Counted from the stretch's first letter, positions 36,482-45,548 are shown. The stretch: 64,000 nucleotides of DNA from Winogradskyella thalassocola (GCF_900099995.1 NZ_FNCZ01000001.1:1054001-1118000); one strand, 5' to 3'. Made by a program: numbers and translations. The notes: a model not told the origin generated them from the sequence alone.

Positions 36482-37708
36482 ATGAAACTAGCTATTGTAA
36501 CCGCATATCCTCCAAGTAAAGTCACGTTAAACGAGTATGCTTATCACTTAGTAAAGCAGTTTAGACAAAAGGAAGCTGTTACAGAATTAATTTTATTAAC
36601 GGACAGAACAGAAGGAGCAAAGGATATTGAATTCACGGAAGACGGTTGTAAGATTACGATAAAAGAATGTTGGTCTTTTAATAGCTACAAAAACGTGATT
36701 TCTGTAACAAAAGCCATCAATACCACAAAGCCAGATGCTGTATTATTCAATCTACAGTTTATGAAGTTTGGAGATAAAAAAATAGCAGCAGCTTTAGGAT
36801 TACTATTACCATGGATTTGTAAGTTGAAAAACATACCAAATATCGTTTTACTACATAACATTCTTGAAGAAGTAGACTTAGGAAGTGCTGGTTTTACATC
36901 AAATAAAATCATGCAGAAGATCTACGGATTTATAGGAACCAGCTTAACCAAGCTTATTTTAAAAGCGGATGTCGTTGCAGTAACCATGCAGAAGTACGTG
37001 AATATTTTAGAGATAAAATATTTGTCCCCTAATGTGAAATTAATTCCTCACGGCACATTTGAAATACCAGAAGAACCCAACTATACTTTGCCAGAAGGAC
37101 CACTACAAATTCTAACGTTCGGAAAATTTGGAACCTACAAAAAAGTAGAAGGTATGATTGAAGCTGTAGAAATGGTTAGAGCTAAAACAAAATTAGATTT
37201 AGAAGTCGTTATCGCTGGAACAGACAACCCAAATGTACCAGGTTACTTAGCAAAAGTACAAGAAGCATATAAACATGTCCCTCAAGTACGTTTTACTGGT
37301 TATGTTGAAGAACACGAAGTTCCAACCTTATTTAACGAAAGTGCTGTGGTTGTTTTTCCTTATACCTCTACAACCGGAAGCTCGGGAGTTTTACACCAAG
37401 CAGGTAGCTATGGTAAAGCGGTGGTGATGCCAGATTTAGGAGATTTAGCATTGCTAGTCAAAGATGAAGGTTACATAGGTGAGTTTTTTGAGCCGACAAG
37501 TGTAGAGAGTTTAGCAAATGCCATAGAAGCTATCGTAACAAATGAACGTTACAGATCACAATTGGCTATGGCAAATTATAAGGCTGCCACAGCGCATCCT
37601 ATGTCGCAAATTGCAGAGTTGTACTTAGAACATTTTAAAGATATCATAGATGAAAAACGCTTAGCATTCCCTAATGTTAATGCTGCTGCGCAGAAGGCTT
37701 CTTTTTAG
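36482..37708 (+). CDS. Glycosyltransferase family 4 (GT-B fold)
   Basis: 408 residues. N-terminal Rossmann half starts MKLAIVTAYPPSKVT and includes LLHNILEEVDLGS. The C-terminal donor-binding half has LTFGKFGTYKKVEGMIEAV, GYVEEHEVPTLFNES, and the family signature ending in GSSGVLHQAGSYGKAVVMPD. These match GT4 retaining transferases; nucleotide-sugar and acceptor are unknown. It probably works in the cytosol on a lipid-linked or nascent polysaccharide. Its end overlaps the GH5-like gene on the other strand by 32 bp. Confidence 0.9.
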   Translation: MKLAIVTAYPPSKVTLNEYAYHLVKQFRQKEAVTELILLTDRTEGAKDIEFTEDGCKITIKECWSFNSYKNVISVTKAINTTKPDAVLFNLQFMKFGDKKIAAALGLLLPWICKLKNIPNIVLLHNILEEVDLGSAGFTSNKIMQKIYGFIGTSLTKLILKADVVAVTMQKYVNILEIKYLSPNVKLIPHGTFEIPEEPNYTLPEGPLQILTFGKFGTYKKVEGMIEAVEMVRAKTKLDLEVVIAGTDNPNVPGYLAKVQEAYKHVPQVRFTGYVEEHEVPTLFNESAVVVFPYTSTTGSSGVLHQAGSYGKAVVMPDLGDLALLVKDEGYIGEFFEPTSVESLANAIEAIVTNERYRSQLAMANYKAATAHPMSQIAELYLEHFKDIIDEKRLAFPNVNAAAQKASF

Positions 37709-39215
37709 TTATAAATAAAAAAGAAGGTTTTCTAATTCCATTTTCATCTATAAATCCAAAATGCTTTTGAGCATTTTGTCGCCAAGGAAGTCGCCCTACG
37801 ACTTCCTTTGGTATTTTATCAAAGTCGTAAAGTGTCCACGACATAAATTGAATATCATGTTCAGAAAAAACAGTTTGTATTGTTTTATGATATTCGGCTT
37901 GGTCGTCTTCCGAGTTTCCAAAAGGATTCCATAAACCGCTGTAAGATGATAGGCCGTATTCGGTAATCACAATAGGTTTATCTTTAATCTTAGTTTTTAA
38001 AACTTTAAAAGTAGTGTCGAGAGCTTCTAAATCCTCATAATAATGAAAAGATACCAGATCTAACTTCTCTTTTAGAATGGTTGCACTTTCAGCATTAGAC
38101 CATCCAATTGTAACGGCATGATTAGGATCTTGCGATTTTACAAAATCAATCATATGCGCTAACCAAGCAGTCACTAAAGTTTTACCGCGCGATTCAAAAT
38201 CTAAATTCGGTTCGTTTTTAATATCCCAAACGGCTAATGCCTCGTGGTCTTTTATGGCATTAATAATTGTTTTAGCATGTTGTTGTGTAAGGGTCCAATC
38301 GAGGACAGAATAATCACCATAGAAATCAAAAAGCGTTACCATCACCTTTAAATTGGCGGTTTCTGCAAGATCTAAAAGAGTAATCAGTTGGGCTAATTTG
38401 TTTTGGTCAATATCCGATTTTCCAAAATCTTCATAAGGCACAAACACACGAATACTATTAAGTCCGGTTGATTGTATCAACTCAAAATCTGACGCTATAA
38501 TATCAGGATTAAAATTATCGCCAAACATAGCCCAAGGGGTGGCTTGTGGATAGTAATTAATACCGTTTATTGTAGTTGTGTTAATAGGTTGCGTCGAATT
38601 GAAAACAGTATAAGGTTCCGACTTTATTTTTACCATATGGCGTACACGCCAAAAGCCATCTTCTAATAACAGCGTGACTTTGTAACTTGATTTTTCGGTA
38701 ATTTCCGTGATCAGTGCATTGTCTTTAAAGATTTGTTTATATTCTATAACCTCATTGTCCGTGAGAACCACAAGTTGGCCGTCTTCACTAAAAAACTCTA
38801 AAGTAGGATGATGCTCTAAAGTCGTACCAACAACAGTAGTGTTGTTCTTACTATTAATCGCGATAATGTTAAACAGGTTTTGTCGTGCACTTTCGGTGTA
38901 ATAATCATCAATACCAATAGTCGTATTGGTTTTGTAAGCTACATGTTTTACAAACCAACCGTCTAAGTAATCATTTTCAATAGCAGTTAATGTTTGTGTA
39001 TCTATTGGTCGTCCTTCATTGGTTAGAGGTTGCCATGTGATTTCAGGAAGATATTGATCGATTTGTTTAACTTCAGTATGTAGCATTTTACTACGATCGG
39101 CACCTGTGTTGAGGTAACTGTAAACCGCGCCAAAAACGTAAATCACCAATGCTATTATTAAAACATAGGATAACAAAAGTGCGCCTCTTAATATGTTTTT
39201 GTTAATCTTACTCAT
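37677..39215 (-). CDS. Membrane-anchored GH5-like glycoside hydrolase
   Basis: 512 residues. A transmembrane helix at about 10-33 anchors it, followed by an all-beta domain (about 55-225) and a TIM-barrel of the GH5/GH-A clan (about 226-505). The two catalytic glutamates are visible: acid/base Glu335 in WDIKNEPNLD and nucleophile Glu419 in VITEYGLSS. Glycosidases of this type in exopolysaccharide loci trim or release the polymer, as BcsZ does for cellulose. It is the last gene of a three-gene minus-strand operon, overlapping the Ig-like gene by 4 bp. Confidence 0.8.
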   Translation of the reverse strand: MSKINKNILRGALLLSYVLIIALVIYVFGAVYSYLNTGADRSKMLHTEVKQIDQYLPEITWQPLTNEGRPIDTQTLTAIENDYLDGWFVKHVAYKTNTTIGIDDYYTESARQNLFNIIAINSKNNTTVVGTTLEHHPTLEFFSEDGQLVVLTDNEVIEYKQIFKDNALITEITEKSSYKVTLLLEDGFWRVRHMVKIKSEPYTVFNSTQPINTTTINGINYYPQATPWAMFGDNFNPDIIASDFELIQSTGLNSIRVFVPYEDFGKSDIDQNKLAQLITLLDLAETANLKVMVTLFDFYGDYSVLDWTLTQQHAKTIINAIKDHEALAVWDIKNEPNLDFESRGKTLVTAWLAHMIDFVKSQDPNHAVTIGWSNAESATILKEKLDLVSFHYYEDLEALDTTFKVLKTKIKDKPIVITEYGLSSYSGLWNPFGNSEDDQAEYHKTIQTVFSEHDIQFMSWTLYDFDKIPKEVVGRLPWRQNAQKHFGFIDENGIRKPSFLFITKKKPSAQQH

Positions 39216-40426
39216 AGATTAATTGTTTTGTAAGATTTAACAATGCCAGCAGTTTTAAGCTCAACGTCATACACACCTTTTGGGTAACGATCCTTGTCTA
39301 AATAAAATTCAGCCATACCATTAAAGGTGTCTTTTATGGGTTGGTGTACTAACATGCCATCTTTGTATATCGACAACTTTATCGTTAAGCCATCTGGCAC
39401 ACGTTGACTCATAAAACTTTGTATAGGACCGAGCGTTAGCGTTCTGTTATCTTCAGAAAAGGCGACTTCAAAATCTGAAATGGCTTGTTTGTAATTTAAA
39501 ACGATCGTATCACTATTCGCCATACCTTCAACATAAGCTTTTACACTCCACTGGTCTTCAAAATCGGGATGTAACATGTTTGCACTCGCCATACCGTTGA
39601 TGGTGGTGCCAGATGTTTTTGATTTATAACCTGCTGTATTGGTAATAAAGAACGTAACAAATGTCCCATCACTTACAATATTATCATAGCGATCTTTAAT
39701 TACCGACGTTTTAAAAGTCGTTATCTGATTGCCATCTGCATAATCATGAATGCGTTCCGAATCGATTTTAAAATCCGTAGGAATAGCAGGCATTACATTA
39801 ACATCAAATTCTTTAGAGTTGAGGTCTAGACATGATGAACTGATAAGCATTCGTCCTTTTTTAGTTTCAGAACTAATGTTTTTATAAGCAAAACCATTTT
39901 TAGTCATTACGTCTGATACATACGTATTGGTTAGAAATTGATGCTTTATCGTAACGCTAGTGCTATCGGCTAATGGATTGTCTAAATCATCTGTTGGAAT
40001 AACGACGAGCATCGTGTAATCTGTGCCTCCAGCTTCAATACTTGGTGGTCCTAAATAACTTTCTATAGCTTCGATTTTTGATTTTGGTTGAATGGTTATG
40101 TGTCCGGAAATTGGATGAGATGTTGTTTGTAATTGCCAGTTGAATACACCCGATTTATTAGACATAACTTCAGGTAACATAAATTTGAGCTCCTTATCAT
40201 TAACCACAGGTTCTAATAAAATAGAGCCATAACTGTTAGAAGCATAGAGTAAGACTTCTGAGTCGCCTGTAAACGCAAATCTTAAGGCGATAGATTCGCC
40301 AGCGATAAATTCACGCTTTGTTGTAAGAAGTGTATATGTCGCATCGCTTTCTAAAGTATTAACAACTACTGTTGAAGTTAGCAACAGTAAAGAAATGAAT
40401 GATATGTAGAGATACTTAAATGTCAT
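39212..40426 (-). CDS. Secreted Ig-like domain protein
   Basis: 404 residues with a signal peptide or N-terminal anchor (FKYLYISFISLLLLTSTVVV). The body is all-beta and consists of about four Ig-like or invasin/bacterial-macroglobulin-like modules, for example LTTKREFIAGESIALRFAF, SVIKDRYDNIVSDGTFVTFFI and GTTINGMASANML. The last pattern (D-x-x-G-N/D-x-V-x-D-G-T-x-V-x-F) is typical of Big_1-type modules. No catalytic residues. It lies between the giant membrane protein and the GH5-like enzyme and may help organise them in the periplasm. Confidence 0.65.
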   Translation of the reverse strand: MTFKYLYISFISLLLLTSTVVVNTLESDATYTLLTTKREFIAGESIALRFAFTGDSEVLLYASNSYGSILLEPVVNDKELKFMLPEVMSNKSGVFNWQLQTTSHPISGHITIQPKSKIEAIESYLGPPSIEAGGTDYTMLVVIPTDDLDNPLADSTSVTIKHQFLTNTYVSDVMTKNGFAYKNISSETKKGRMLISSSCLDLNSKEFDVNVMPAIPTDFKIDSERIHDYADGNQITTFKTSVIKDRYDNIVSDGTFVTFFITNTAGYKSKTSGTTINGMASANMLHPDFEDQWSVKAYVEGMANSDTIVLNYKQAISDFEVAFSEDNRTLTLGPIQSFMSQRVPDGLTIKLSIYKDGMLVHQPIKDTFNGMAEFYLDKDRYPKGVYDVELKTAGIVKSYKTINL

Positions 40427-43400
40427 TAATTAGGGCTTCCGATATAAGTATTGATTTCTAGTTTTATAAATTTATAAATAGGGTGATTTATCTTCTGAAA
40501 TTCGTCATTGTGATGATTACGAATTCGGTTCGGGACAATTTTACTCGCAATAGCCGTATTAGGTAAGCCATTGACAAAACAATTACTCATATCTTCATTA
40601 ATAACCCGAACGGTTTCATTCGTTAATAAAGGGAAATCAAAAGTCTGCGAACGCTGTTGTCTAATGCCTTCTTTTACAAAAAGGTGATCTACCCAAACTA
40701 AATTTTTGTCGGCATCATAGTACGAAATTAATAATTGTGGAATCGTGACTTCTTCAATACCAGTATTAAATAAGGTTCCTGAAAGGTGTGTGTCGTTACT
40801 TTCAGAAATTGTAATAGTGGTATTTTTAAATAAGTCGGATCCCGAAATATTCCCAGCAACTTGAAGGTTAAATTTTGTGGGTTGTTCTTCTAATTCAATA
40901 GGTGTAAACTCATCGGGATTAAAGGTTTTCGGAATAGAATCTTGAGTTTTAGACCAAGCAATACCTTCAAAATTAATTCGAAACGAACTGACTTCTTTTG
41001 GCATCAGCTTATGGTTAACGTGATATTTAGCATTGTAAGTGGCCAAAAATTTGTTGTCATCATTATACAAAGTCCCTTTTAAAACCACATCTGCTGGAAC
41101 ATTGTCTATATTCTGAATTTCGCCAATAATGGCATAATGATTTTCAAACTTAACGAGCTTCGCTTTTAAGATTTCTAAAACGGGTTGCTTTAAAATATCC
41201 TCGTGATGTGTTTCTTCTGTGGTGATGCGTCGTCTACCTTGATTAAAATAATTTGTAGAATTACTAGAATACAATTGGTCTGGTGGTAAATCTAAATCGA
41301 TATCCTCGGGTTGAATGTACCATTTGTTATCTAGCTTAACTAGGGTTTTATAATCGACGCGTTTAATTTTTTCGAGCGGTGTAATCCAATCGGTAAAGAC
41401 TTTTAAACTAGCTAAGCTATCTGTTCTGCTTAGTGTTTCGGTGGTAATAGCATCTAACTTCGCATACGAACTTAATAACCCATCAGTAACCGATATTTCT
41501 AACATATACTGCGCAATGGGTATATCACTTTTAGGATTAATTAAACTGTGAGCGGTTTCAAATTCTTTAAAGTCTAAAGCATCATAATAAGCAAGTATGA
41601 CATTTTCGGGTGAATAATGCGATTCATTTTTTATGTAAAATATGTAAGTGCCATAACATACAATTAAGGCAAGAATGAAGGACCAAATATGTGTCATTTT
41701 TAAAACACCACTAGAAAATTTAGAATAGTCGTTTTGAAAGTTAAGGTACGCCGGAAGTTTTTTAGCCTTCGTTTTTAGAAGTCTAATCCAAAGCATTTGT
41801 ATGTTTAGGACAAAAGCGATTAAAACCGTCAGAAATGGCATAATTCCCCAAAGGATTTTTTGCCATGTAGCCACATCGTCTTTGGGCAATATGGATGATA
41901 AAGGTGGAACGTTTAGTTTTTCCCAAACCATAATACCGTTTTCGAGTTGTCGTAAGCGTTGCCAACCGCAGAAATACAAAATAGGATCGTAGAATTTATC
42001 GTTAGAGAAGATATACTTAAAGTTATACTTTTCTGGTGTGGTTAAAAATTGTTGTAACGAGCCAATACCTTCAACTCCTTTAAATTTTGAATTTTCTAAA
42101 CGCTCAATTGGTCGAGTGGTTAATTCTGGTAATCGTCTTGCCGAATGGTAATTTCCATCTACAGACATGGCATTGGTTTGTGCCGATAGCCAAGCCATTT
42201 GATCTCCAAAGCCTAAAGTCATGTACCTCCATTGATCGTGATTATCTTGGTTTAAGAAATTAACAATAGGAAGCATCTCAATGCGTTGTGGTTGCGAGGG
42301 TTTAAAATAGCTTAGACTCATGGTGAAAATCGTCATGAATAAAAAGAGTCCAGCTAAAAGTCCACCTATTAACCGATGGTAAATAGCACCAAACTTATTT
42401 TGAATTAAGGTTTTTAAATCTCCTTCAACAAACCGATACGTAAACTCACCAAATAAAGGCAGAGACATAATAGAAGCCCAAAGTGTAAATCGGTCTAAGG
42501 TTAAGATATTAAAAGCCGTTTCGCCAAGTAATAGTCTAGGGATTGGAGTGGTACCACCAGTGCCTAAAACAATAAGAATAGTCATCGATAAACCAAAAAA
42601 CAAATAGCGTTTGGTATAATATCTGTAAAAAATGTACGGTAATAATATGAGTAAGATGCCCCAGGGAATTAGAAAGAAGACCAATCCAGACGAGGTGATT
42701 TCTAAAAAATTATCTCTCGAGCCATGTGGAATTGGCACCTGTGTTATCGGGTTGTTTTTAGAGTTAATCCAATACGGCAAAATACAACCCACGATGATAA
42801 CTAAAGACAGTATCCCAAAACTAATAATGCGTTTAAAGAGTTTAAAGAAACTATTTAAAAAGACTTTAAAGGTTATGGCTTTTACAGAATCGACTTGGTC
42901 TCTAGAATGATCCATAATCACCATGCCTATTAATGGAAAGATAAAGAATATCATCCCGAATATAGGGGTCACATGATGAGACGTTACGGTTACGGCAATT
43001 AAGGATAATGAGGTGGCTAAATAACGCCATTTGCCTGTTTTTAACCATAAATAGATTTCAGGCAAAGCATGCATTAATACGGATATGCCAATGATACTAG
43101 GAAGTTGACCAAAGACGTGAAGCGTTTCAACAAAAGACGAAGAAAATACAGCGAGTAATGCGGCATAACCAGCAGCTGTTCTATTAGAGGTGATTAATAA
43201 GGAAAAGCGATAAACTCCAGTTATAAATAAAACAATAGCGAGTAAGGCTACGGTAAACATGCCAAATTTTAAACCGCCAATTAACGATAGTGCAGCAATA
43301 GATTGATGCACCAAAGGAGGATAGCTCATTACGGTAAAACCGGTGTACCATTTATAATTCCACGGTTCAAACCAGCTCGTCGCATAATGATCTGCAAAAA

Positions 43401-43515
43401 ACAAATGGATTAAGGCATCATATGTGGTTTCTAAGGTGAAAAATATAGACGTACCATGAAATGCAATACCTATAAGTAAAGCTGCAATTAAATATTTGTT
43501 TGAAGTGTTTTTCAT
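40426..43515 (-). CDS. Very large integral membrane protein with PTPS-related domain
   Basis: 1029 residues from ATG 43515 (MKNTSNKYLIAALL). A TTG eight codons upstream is possible but unneeded. About 11-12 transmembrane segments occupy residues 1-420, with the early motif TTYDALIHLFFADHYATSWFE and WYTGFTVMSYPPL typical of the 6-pyruvoyl-tetrahydropterin-synthase-related membrane family, which resembles GT-C glycosyltransferases in topology. Further transmembrane helices near 560 and 620 precede a large periplasmic part. I infer a polymerase or lipid-linked sugar transferase role in polysaccharide assembly. It heads the operon 40426, 39212, 37677. Confidence 0.72.
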   Translation of the reverse strand: MKNTSNKYLIAALLIGIAFHGTSIFFTLETTYDALIHLFFADHYATSWFEPWNYKWYTGFTVMSYPPLVHQSIAALSLIGGLKFGMFTVALLAIVLFITGVYRFSLLITSNRTAAGYAALLAVFSSSFVETLHVFGQLPSIIGISVLMHALPEIYLWLKTGKWRYLATSLSLIAVTVTSHHVTPIFGMIFFIFPLIGMVIMDHSRDQVDSVKAITFKVFLNSFFKLFKRIISFGILSLVIIVGCILPYWINSKNNPITQVPIPHGSRDNFLEITSSGLVFFLIPWGILLILLPYIFYRYYTKRYLFFGLSMTILIVLGTGGTTPIPRLLLGETAFNILTLDRFTLWASIMSLPLFGEFTYRFVEGDLKTLIQNKFGAIYHRLIGGLLAGLFLFMTIFTMSLSYFKPSQPQRIEMLPIVNFLNQDNHDQWRYMTLGFGDQMAWLSAQTNAMSVDGNYHSARRLPELTTRPIERLENSKFKGVEGIGSLQQFLTTPEKYNFKYIFSNDKFYDPILYFCGWQRLRQLENGIMVWEKLNVPPLSSILPKDDVATWQKILWGIMPFLTVLIAFVLNIQMLWIRLLKTKAKKLPAYLNFQNDYSKFSSGVLKMTHIWSFILALIVCYGTYIFYIKNESHYSPENVILAYYDALDFKEFETAHSLINPKSDIPIAQYMLEISVTDGLLSSYAKLDAITTETLSRTDSLASLKVFTDWITPLEKIKRVDYKTLVKLDNKWYIQPEDIDLDLPPDQLYSSNSTNYFNQGRRRITTEETHHEDILKQPVLEILKAKLVKFENHYAIIGEIQNIDNVPADVVLKGTLYNDDNKFLATYNAKYHVNHKLMPKEVSSFRINFEGIAWSKTQDSIPKTFNPDEFTPIELEEQPTKFNLQVAGNISGSDLFKNTTITISESNDTHLSGTLFNTGIEEVTIPQLLISYYDADKNLVWVDHLFVKEGIRQQRSQTFDFPLLTNETVRVINEDMSNCFVNGLPNTAIASKIVPNRIRNHHNDEFQKINHPIYKFIKLEINTYIGSPN

Positions 43516-43598
43516 GTAAAACCTTGTCAGGGCTATCAATACTGTAAAGATATATAATTTAAATAGGGCTTCGTTTTTTAATTATCTATAGCAATCTG

Positions 43599-43668
43599 CC
43601 ATTCGTCTACACTTACCTATGGGTTAAGCTAAATTAAAAAAATAAGGACGTCATCTCAGGTACTTTTG
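43599..43668 (+). promoter_or_regulatory. Putative LytTR box and -7 box ahead of receiver-GT2 gene
   Basis: CCATTCGTCTACACT (43599-43613), with the following TACCTA, is nearly identical to the first box at 19830. A perfect -7 box TACTTTTG (43661-43668) ends 64 bp from the CGT core. A weaker core TTATCTATA lies 21 bp upstream. There is no -33 TTG. The site also lies between this gene and the divergent membrane-protein operon starting at 43515. Confidence 0.6.
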
Positions 43669-43698
43669 CACTGTAAATAACAAACAAAAACAATTATT

Positions 43699-44895
43699 AT
43701 GAAAGTTTTAGCCATAGATGATCAACAGTTAGTATTGCTTCCGCTTGAGAAACGATTATTAGAATTAGGATACGAAGTAAAGACTGAAACGGATGCATCA
43801 AAAGGATTAGAATTATACGATACGTTTCACCCAGATTTAGTTATAGTAGATATAAATATGCCAGGCGTTTCGGGTTTAGATGTCGTAAAACATATCAGAA
43901 TTGCAAAGCACTCTGACACACCAATCATGATATTATCTGGGAATACTAAAGATGATACTATTACTGAAGCTTTCGAATTGGGGATTAACGATTATATGAA
44001 AAAACCGTTAAGTCTTAACGAAATATGTGCTAGAGTAAAACGATTAATAGGTGTACCACAAATAGATAATGCGATTCATTCTAATAGCAATGTGATGATT
44101 CAACAACGTTGTGTAGGAGTCGTTATTCCTTGTTACGACGAAGAAGAACGATTATTAAGTGATGAGTTTTTAAATTTTGTGGATGAAAATTCGGGGTATC
44201 ATTTGTGTTTTGTTAATGATGGCAGTAAAGATAAAACCTTAGAAGTGCTTCATAATTTACAAAAAGGAAGAGAAGATTTTATCACGGTTTACGATTGTGA
44301 AAAGAATGGAGGTAAAGCAGAAGCTGTACGTTTAGGAATGCTTCACATGGCTAAGAAAGAAGATTTAGATTATATCGGATTCTTAGATGCAGATTTATCG
44401 ACGGACTTAGCAGATTTCGATGATTTAGTAAAGACGATTGAAAACTCAGATTTTAAAATTGTCAGTGGTTCTCGTATTTCTAGAATGGGAGCAGATATCA
44501 CTAAAGAGTCGGCCAGAAAAATAATCAGTTTAACCATCAACTTTATTATTAGAAAGATTTTAGCAATGGATTTTAAAGACACCCAATGTGGTGCTAAAAT
44601 TTTCAGTAAAGATGTTATTGGTATTGCGTTCGCTGAAAAGTTTGTAACACAATGGATTTTTGATGTGGAAATCTTTAAAAGAATGAGCATACATTTCGGA
44701 CTTAAAAAGGCAAAAGCCATGCTTTGTGAACAACCTTTAAAACGTTGGATTCATGCTGACGGTTCTAAATTATCGATGAAAGATTCTGTAAAAATTGTTG
44801 GGCAATTAGCACAAATAGCTTGGGTGTATCGCTCTAAAAAGCAAACTACTAAGACTGCCGTAGCAAATGGATTAGAAGTTGCATCATATAACTAA
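43699..44895 (+). CDS. Response-regulator receiver fused to family 2 glycosyltransferase
   Basis: 398 residues. The receiver domain (1-118) keeps every key residue: acidic pair Asp7/Asp8, phosphoacceptor Asp51 in IVDINMPG, Ser80 in ILSGN, and Lys in MKKPLSL. The GT2 domain (about 137-385) is of the DPM1/polyprenyl-phosphate type, with VVIPCYDEEERL, FVNDGSKDKT, and the metal-binding Asp230-Ala-Asp232 in FLDADLSTD. The protein is soluble. The direct covalent joining suggests that phosphorylation switches the transferase on or off. The likely donor is the HPt or kinases of the 19946 operon, whose regulatory box it shares. The GT-like gene follows 11 bp downstream. Confidence 0.9.
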   Translation: MKVLAIDDQQLVLLPLEKRLLELGYEVKTETDASKGLELYDTFHPDLVIVDINMPGVSGLDVVKHIRIAKHSDTPIMILSGNTKDDTITEAFELGINDYMKKPLSLNEICARVKRLIGVPQIDNAIHSNSNVMIQQRCVGVVIPCYDEEERLLSDEFLNFVDENSGYHLCFVNDGSKDKTLEVLHNLQKGREDFITVYDCEKNGGKAEAVRLGMLHMAKKEDLDYIGFLDADLSTDLADFDDLVKTIENSDFKIVSGSRISRMGADITKESARKIISLTINFIIRKILAMDFKDTQCGAKIFSKDVIGIAFAEKFVTQWIFDVEIFKRMSIHFGLKKAKAMLCEQPLKRWIHADGSKLSMKDSVKIVGQLAQIAWVYRSKKQTTKTAVANGLEVASYN

Positions 44896-44906
44896 ACCAT
44901 CGATTA

Positions 44907-45389
44907 ATGAAACTTGGAATTATAATAATATTTCATAATAATGAAACGGAAATCGATAAGGTATTTTTTATAAAACAAATTCAATTATCAGACACCATAG
45001 AATTATGTTTAGTAGATAATGAAAGTAAAGATGGTACTTTAAATGTTTTAAACGATATAAAAGAAGCTTGCGCAACACAAGTATCAGTTATTGAGATAAA
45101 GAAAAAAGCATCTGAAGAGGCTGCTAAAAGAGCAGGCGCTCGATATATGTTTAATCAGTTTAACTTAAAACATTTAGGGTTTGTTAATGCGGCCAATGTT
45201 ATAATTGAAGATAGTGAACATTTAAATGTGGTAATCGAAAAATTTTACAATAATAAAGAGGCCATCATAAAATTTAATCGTCTAACGATAGAACAACAAG
45301 AAGTGAAACAAACACTTTTTAAAAGGATATTCTCTGTTATTGATTATCTAAAGAAAATAAATAATAGTCCTCAGTTAAACTATCAATAA
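44907..45389 (+). CDS. Short, degenerate GT2-like protein
   Basis: 160 residues. The start MKLGIIIIFHNNETEID and CLVDNESKDGTLNVL match the nucleotide-binding half of a GT2 (GT-A) fold. The place where the metal-binding Asp-x-Asp should be reads LGFVNAANVI, so the catalytic motif is lost, and the acceptor half of the fold is missing. It is likely a non-catalytic partner of the receiver-GT2 protein encoded just upstream, or a decaying gene; the frame is intact. It is probably cotranscribed with that gene. Confidence 0.65.
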   Translation: MKLGIIIIFHNNETEIDKVFFIKQIQLSDTIELCLVDNESKDGTLNVLNDIKEACATQVSVIEIKKKASEEAAKRAGARYMFNQFNLKHLGFVNAANVIIEDSEHLNVVIEKFYNNKEAIIKFNRLTIEQQEVKQTLFKRIFSVIDYLKKINNSPQLNYQ

Positions 45390-45522
45390 TAGATGGTATA
45401 CTTCTTAAATGCAATGTCCATTTTAAAAGGCGTAAGTATAGCGTAATATCGTTATAAATAGGTCTTACGGTGTGGTTGTAAAAGGTTTGCTTAAAAAAAC
45501 CATAGAAATATCATAATAATTT

Positions 45523-45530
45523 TACATTTG
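45523..45530 (+). promoter_or_regulatory. -7 promoter box of the PhnA-family gene
   Basis: TACATTTG fits the Bacteroidota TAnnTTTG consensus. It places transcription start near 45536, so a potential ATG at 45528 cannot be used and the ATG at 45549 is the start. Confidence 0.6.
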
Positions 45531-45548
45531 CACAATACAATATTTATT

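Noticed and set aside
45528..45548. ATG at 45528 as start of the PhnA-family gene
   Set aside because: It falls within the -7 box at 45523-45530, and the family start is at 45549.
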